Assembly (NCBI RefSeq): GCF_000002995.4
Contig: NW_025062477.1
Coordinates: 8,900,649 to 8,964,648 of the forward strand
Source of the DNA: Brugia malayi
Lineage: Eukaryota > Nematoda > Chromadorea > Rhabditida > Onchocercidae
Direction: 5' to 3'
Length of the DNA: 64,000 nt
The notes under the pieces are model-generated. The model ran no database searches. It was not told the origin of the DNA and was given only the letters and a program-made list of their open reading frames with translations. How positions within the stretch are numbered: the stretch's first letter is position 1; every line of letters begins with the position of its first letter. The translations under genes were made by a program, and so were the position numbers. Positions 59,056-64,000 of this stretch are shown in pieces.

Positions 59056-62000
59056 TTAAAAAAAGAAAAAAAAATCACCGGATGGAAAGTTCAAATAAAT
59101 AAAACACAGTAAAAAAAATAAAGCTATAATATTGGAAGCAGTAATGATAGACGCAGCGGATGTGTCTTCCCATAATGCACCATAGCGATTCCGTACTTTA
59201 CTAGACAACGAACGCGGTGTCAACGAAGATGAAGATGCCGAAGGTGTACCTCCTATATTACTTACTTCTGTTGCTGTACCGTAAAGAACCAAATCCCATC
59301 GAATCAGTTCAGCATCTAAAGAAATTAGCATGTAAGCTGCAAACTATGGAGTTCTAGTTTTGTATAATGCAGTCGGAAAAGGTGAGTTCTACATGAAATT
59401 AGCTCTCACGAAAATTTCATTTGAAAAATTTACCATCCCACCCATCATTATTAATTTCTAATGTCCATAAACCGACAGCCATTTCGCCCCAGTTATGAGT
59501 TGTCATGAAAGCCCATTCTCTGAAGCCTGTCCGTGAAGTATCGCGAGCTCGTTTCGCCAACAAAGTTGATCGAGTCCCTATAATATATATGGATTCTTAA
59601 AAAACTTCATATAATAATCGTGCAAAAAGTCAATATAATGATGATGAAAGTGATCTAAAAACAACAGAAAAGAATGAATATAGAAAAACTATCTCTATCC
59701 ATTTCAAGACAACTGAATCAAATCTTCTAACTGTTTAGTAGACTAATTATCATGGAAGTACAACCCACCTGAAGGTGAAGTGAGATAAATTTGTATATCA
59801 CCCCGTTTAGGTGCAGTTAGAGTAATGATTGCCTGGACATGCTCAAGATATCCTACTTTGTTACGAGAATAGCTTGAGCAACCGTCTGTATAAAGTTGCA
59901 ACTGCAATCGATTACCGTGTGGAACTATTCTAAAAAGAAGAATATTAAAAAAATAAAGGTTAAAACTGAGGGAATTCTAGAATGAATGTTTCCTCCACTA
60001 AAATAGAGGAGGGAATTTTGAAGACTTTACATAGACTTACTTTTTAGTGCAGTGATTCTTGCAAATTATGCCAAGATTGACTAAGTTATCTTAATATCGA
60101 TTTATTTTATTTAAAACACACAATATATTTTTTGTTAAAGTAATTAAAGCAATATTTATTAAATATATTTTTTTGTTAAAGTGATTAAAGTAATATTTAT
60201 TAAGCATGTAGATTTTAATAATTGTTTTTATTAAACCAGAACTTGAAGGGGAAGTATACATTTGTTAAAGTTTGCATATGAAATATACATAAGTTTTAAT
60301 AATCATTGTACATTCTGAGTTTGTGTAAAATTCTCTTCACTACAGTTAGGAAGACTTCGTACTGAAAAGTCTAATGAACTTATAAAAAGTAGTTATAAGA
60401 AGCAAAGTGTTTTCTTGCAAGTGCTCGAATGCAAATCCTCTCGATTCAAATTTAGTTGAAATCTGAATAATAAAAAAAAAGAACTAGCTTGTATCTAGCA
60501 GGATAAAAGACGACGCATTTCCTCTGTTCCGGAACTGTTGTCCAGTTATTAGCCAATCGGACCATCGCACCAGCATCCATTAAACCAAAACCAAATGAAT
60601 GTGATACTTTCTTCCCAACTCCATTTGTTACCCAATCACCAGCACGAAGATTGAGAGGTCGAGCGGTGCGAACAACAATATGCTCAAACGAAAACTCTTA
60701 TCACGTTATCTTAAATATTGGCAATGTTTCTATTTCATTTTTCCATAGGATGAAGTTCCACATTTTATCCTAAAAGAACTCCCAGCGTATGTACATTTTA
60801 TTCACTTGAGTAACGAACAAAATGGCACAACCTCCATAATTCAGTTCTCAGCAATAATTGTTTCCCACTAGCTAATTGATCAAATGAGATTTTTTAACCC
60901 ACAATCTATATTTAAGGAACAAATGAAAATTACCTGCATATCCCGCCATGTTAATTTAGGATTTGCTTCCAGAGTTAAAGCAACAATGCCAGCTGCTAGT
61001 GGTGCACTTGCCGACGTACCCGTATGAGCATTTGTACAGGAATGATGTAAATCTGTTGTTACCTGCAAACAAATGTACGAAATTTTAAATACCTATTGAT
61101 GGTATTAGATTTATTTTGCAAAGAAGTACGTAAATTCTGGTATTTTTAGCCAGACAAATTTTTACAAATTTTAAACGTATTGTGATCGCGAGAATTCCGT
61201 GTATAGACTGAAATATTTCTTGAATGCTTAAAGCGATGAGTAGGACAGATAGCAAATATATCTCGTGGAAAGATAAATGTTCGCAAAAATAAACAGCTTA
61301 TTGTTGTATCATCGCTTTTAGTTATCAGTTTAACATCTTCTGAACAAAATTTCAGGCAACTCACAATCATTTTTTCACCAGTAGCACCGCTACTATATGC
61401 AGTAGCAAGTGTTGAGCTACAAGCTTCTGAATACCACGGTATGTTACCGTGTTCCGTTGCGGATGATATAGATAATGTATAAATACTATTAGTATATCCA
61501 TCACAATTACATGAATCGGCATCTTTACCACCATTTCCACTGGCCCAAACAAATATCGAACCAAGACCACGACGACCCTGAACAACAGCTCTTCATTTTA
61601 AAGATAAATGAAAAATTTTTCATTAAGGATTTTTCTTCTAATTTGACCAAGACAATTTACGAAAATTCTGGCTATTATTAATCATTATTAGGTTACTGTG
61701 TAACACAAACACAAAATTTTCAAAGATAATTTTCCGGAACAATTACTCAACACTTTCTTTTTGTTAACGACTCACCTCACGAATACCTTTTTCGAAAGCT
61801 CTTCGTGTTAATTTTGCTGGTCCATCAACCGTTCTGCCATCATCATCCGGTCCCCAGCTTGCTGAATAAATATCGATATGGTCAGAATTATGAGCAAGAC
61901 TGGTTGCCTCTACCGCATCGGTCACATCACCATCCAGCATTCTAATCCCTATAAGGAGTTGAGATTTAGTACTTGTCTTTTCACCGAAAAACATCTTTTT

Positions 62001-63546
62001 CGAGCGATAAGCCTGAATGAATTCTATTATTAAAGTTATTTGAAATTTTAAATTCTTAACAACTATTTGTCAGTTTCCTGATGCTAAAACTATTGAATAT
62101 CTGAAAAATGAATACCTGAAATGGTAAATTTTTTATCCGGAACAGTGCAGTTGTTACATAGTTTCATATAAATTTACTTAATACGTACCTCTTGATAGTT
62201 TACTTGATAGATAAATACTAAAGAATGAATTTTGCTATCTAACACGCAAAAGAGGAGTGAAAGATACTATCTGTGTGTTTTTATTACTGCGTCATAAGAT
62301 GTTCAAATCAACTTCCATGAGAAACTATTACAAATTCGTGAAATGATACGAATTTAATCCTTCAAAACACATTCTTCCTTCGTTTTCACACTTCATCTCG
62401 CAAAAACCAGGCAAAATAGTACCGCCAATTCGAGCATTATAGGCGATTCCAACAATACACAGTGAATTATTGAAAATAGCAGCTACTTCGCCAGCACATC
62501 GTGTTCCATGCCTATTCTCATCTGTGTAATCATACCGAGGTGTTGGGTCTTCATCACGATCATTCACGTCATAACTAGCTTTCGAATCCTGGAAATAAAA
62601 ATTTCGAATTGAAAATATTACGAAAGTAGTAAAAGAAGACAAATAATGTGTTTTGAACTATTCACATAATTTGGAGCAATATCCGGATGTGTTCGTTCCA
62701 AACCATCATCCAATATTGTTACAACTACACCTCTTCCTGTATAACCAAGATCCCAAGCTTCGCGTACATTATGATCCAAGCCACGATCATATGCTGCTGC
62801 ATTCTGGAATTTATTTCCAAATGAGTAGTCAATAAAATACAAAGTCAAGAATTATATGATATGATTCTAAACTAACCAAATACCACATGTCGGACCACAA
62901 TGGATCATTTAAATTATAATTTCCAACACTGCGGATATCGGCATTCCTGTTACGGCTGCTTGCATATTGTTGTTGAACATCGTCACTGCCTATTATTGTG
63001 AGGTCGTCACTAATTTCATTGCCCTGGAGATGTTATTATTGAGTTGAATGTATTTTAGAAATGAAAGAGACCCCAATCAGAAAAATCTTTTAATTCTTTA
63101 ATTATTGATTATAATTATTGCAAATTTTTTTTATATGAATAAACAATGAGTATGTTGTATAAATATAGCAATTGAACTGATCTATAAAATTCAGAAAATA
63201 AAAACGTTTCCTTTGTACTCTTCAATTTAATGAATTCAGTACTTTCTCTTTAACTTTCATTTAAAATATATATAAGTACTATCCTGTAGCTATGTTTTTT
63301 CAATTATCAAATGAAACCGGAATTTATAAAAGCCAAAACATCAAATTGATTTTTTGAATCGACAGAAACACACAAAACAAAAAAAAGGTTAAACTCTTAT
63401 TGGCATTATTAACTAATATTTAAGGTAAAGTTTATGAAAGAATTCACCTTAAATCGCTGCAAATGCACAGTCGATGAAAGAGTGTTCATCAACATGTAAT
63501 CACGCTTAACTCGTTTTTTTGCTATTTGTTGTTCTATCCATTCCAC
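59056..63546 (-). CDS. bli-4: Furin-family proprotein convertase, BLI-4-like, 5' end outside window
   Basis: This is a secretory-pathway serine protease that cleaves after paired basic residues; nematode BLI-4 processes cuticle collagens. Exons run from 63546-63451, which ends the propeptide ([20 protein letters not shown]), through 63023-62880 ([11 protein letters not shown]), about 62805-62680 (TILDDG, the Asp), about 62590-62345 ([12 protein letters not shown], the His), 61960-61775 ([19 protein letters not shown]), 61579-61370 ([14 protein letters not shown], oxyanion Asn), 61062-60945 ([13 protein letters not shown], the Ser), then P-domain exons 60673-60497, 59936-59768 and 59580-59435 ([15 protein letters not shown]). 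The last exon, 59320-59056, carries a hydrophobic helix ([19 protein letters not shown]), so this form is membrane-anchored. The Asn excludes PC2/EGL-3, which has Asp there. KPC-1 is the alternative. The signal peptide and most of the propeptide lie beyond the window. Exon ends are approximate. Confidence 0.85.
60122..60203 (+). repeat. Two-copy tandem repeat (about 41 bp) in a convertase intron
   Basis: Units starting near 60122 and 60162 share tttttgttaaagt, attaaag and aatatttattaa with three or four differences. It is a local tandem duplication with no coding content. Confidence 0.75.
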
Positions 63547-63608
63547 CTAAAAACATGAGATTATTCTACTTCTATCCATTCTATCTAAAAAAAAAAATGA
63601 GATTCTCA
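63533..63608 (+). repeat. Tandem duplication over a 3' splice site
   Basis: Two 38-bp units (63533-63570 and 63571-63608) both begin tctatccatt. The first unit spans the intron/exon border of the convertase exon starting at 63546. The second carries a copy of the exon edge and its own T-run plus AG (- strand acceptor at 63586-63585). Confidence 0.75.
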
Positions 63609-64000
63609 AACAGTACTCCTTTTTTAAACTAATCTGGCATATAAATCAGAGTAGTGCACAATACTAATCTCGAAGTGTTGATAAGCTAGTGCACAAGCGG
63701 TCGGAGAACAATAAAATAACTGTCTTTGATTCACTTCATAACCTGGAAGCAAAATGCCAAAAATGCCGAATGTGGCTTCTCATCTGCGTATCATCTTCAT
63801 GAATGGATCCATCATTAACACTGCATTTACTATTTCACTACTAGAAGAACAGAAAATACAACTTTGATTATAATAATTTAGTAGCTGTGGGCGTGGATAA
63901 AAAAGATAACTCTAGATGGATGATGGAAATGATTTCTAAATATTTCGCTCAAACATTTGAAAGCTCAGGATATATTAAGAGAAGAGCATAAAACTTCGGA
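63609..64000. other. Convertase upstream intron(s), window edge
   Basis: The convertase signal peptide and propeptide exons should lie further upstream on the - strand. One open stretch at about 63790-63650 (- strand, containing LFYCSPTACALAYQHF) is not recognisable as a propeptide, so no exon is called here. Confidence 0.35.

Overview
The window is nuclear DNA of an AT-rich nematode. Most genes have many short coding exons (about 50-300 bp) and introns with the nematode-type acceptor TTTCAG. Two genes have a candidate trans-splice acceptor just upstream of the ATG. Gene content and protein similarity point to a spirurid/filarial-type worm, but the species cannot be fixed from the sequence alone. 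No bacterial insert, CRISPR array, transposase or reverse transcriptase was recognised.

Layout. (1) 0.39-7.8 kb, + strand: a complete ERCC6/CSB-type SNF2 repair translocase in 25 exons whose phases all chain. (2) 8.9-28 kb: a very AT-rich pseudogene field. It holds a decayed class VI myosin on the - strand, with motor-domain exons in the right order but spread over about 15 kb. Lying antisense between those exons on the + strand are a decayed BTB-BACK-Kelch (KLHL-type) gene, a UDP-glucose 4-epimerase fragment and a spectrin-repeat-like exon. An 18S rRNA fragment follows at 27.4-27.8 kb. (3) 30.1-38.6 kb, - strand: a large scribbler/ZNF608-609-like nuclear protein with one C2H2 finger. (4) 40.8-44.8 kb, - strand: a cyclin E-type cyclin. 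(5) 47.4-52.5 kb, - strand: COG3, a subunit of the Golgi tethering complex. (6) 53.3-55.6 kb, - strand: TRAP-alpha (SSR1), of the ER translocon. (7) 59.1-63.5 kb and beyond the right edge, - strand: a furin-family proprotein convertase closest to BLI-4.

The intact genes are unrelated housekeeping or developmental genes. Three in a row (COG3, TRAP-alpha, convertase) serve the secretory pathway, but each has its own long upstream gap, so no operon is claimed. The unusual part is the 8.9-28 kb field. Remains of at least five unrelated genes lie there, in both orientations, between two intact genes. One event looks recent: a perfect 65-bp inverted duplication of a myosin pseudo-exon that brackets the P-loop exon.
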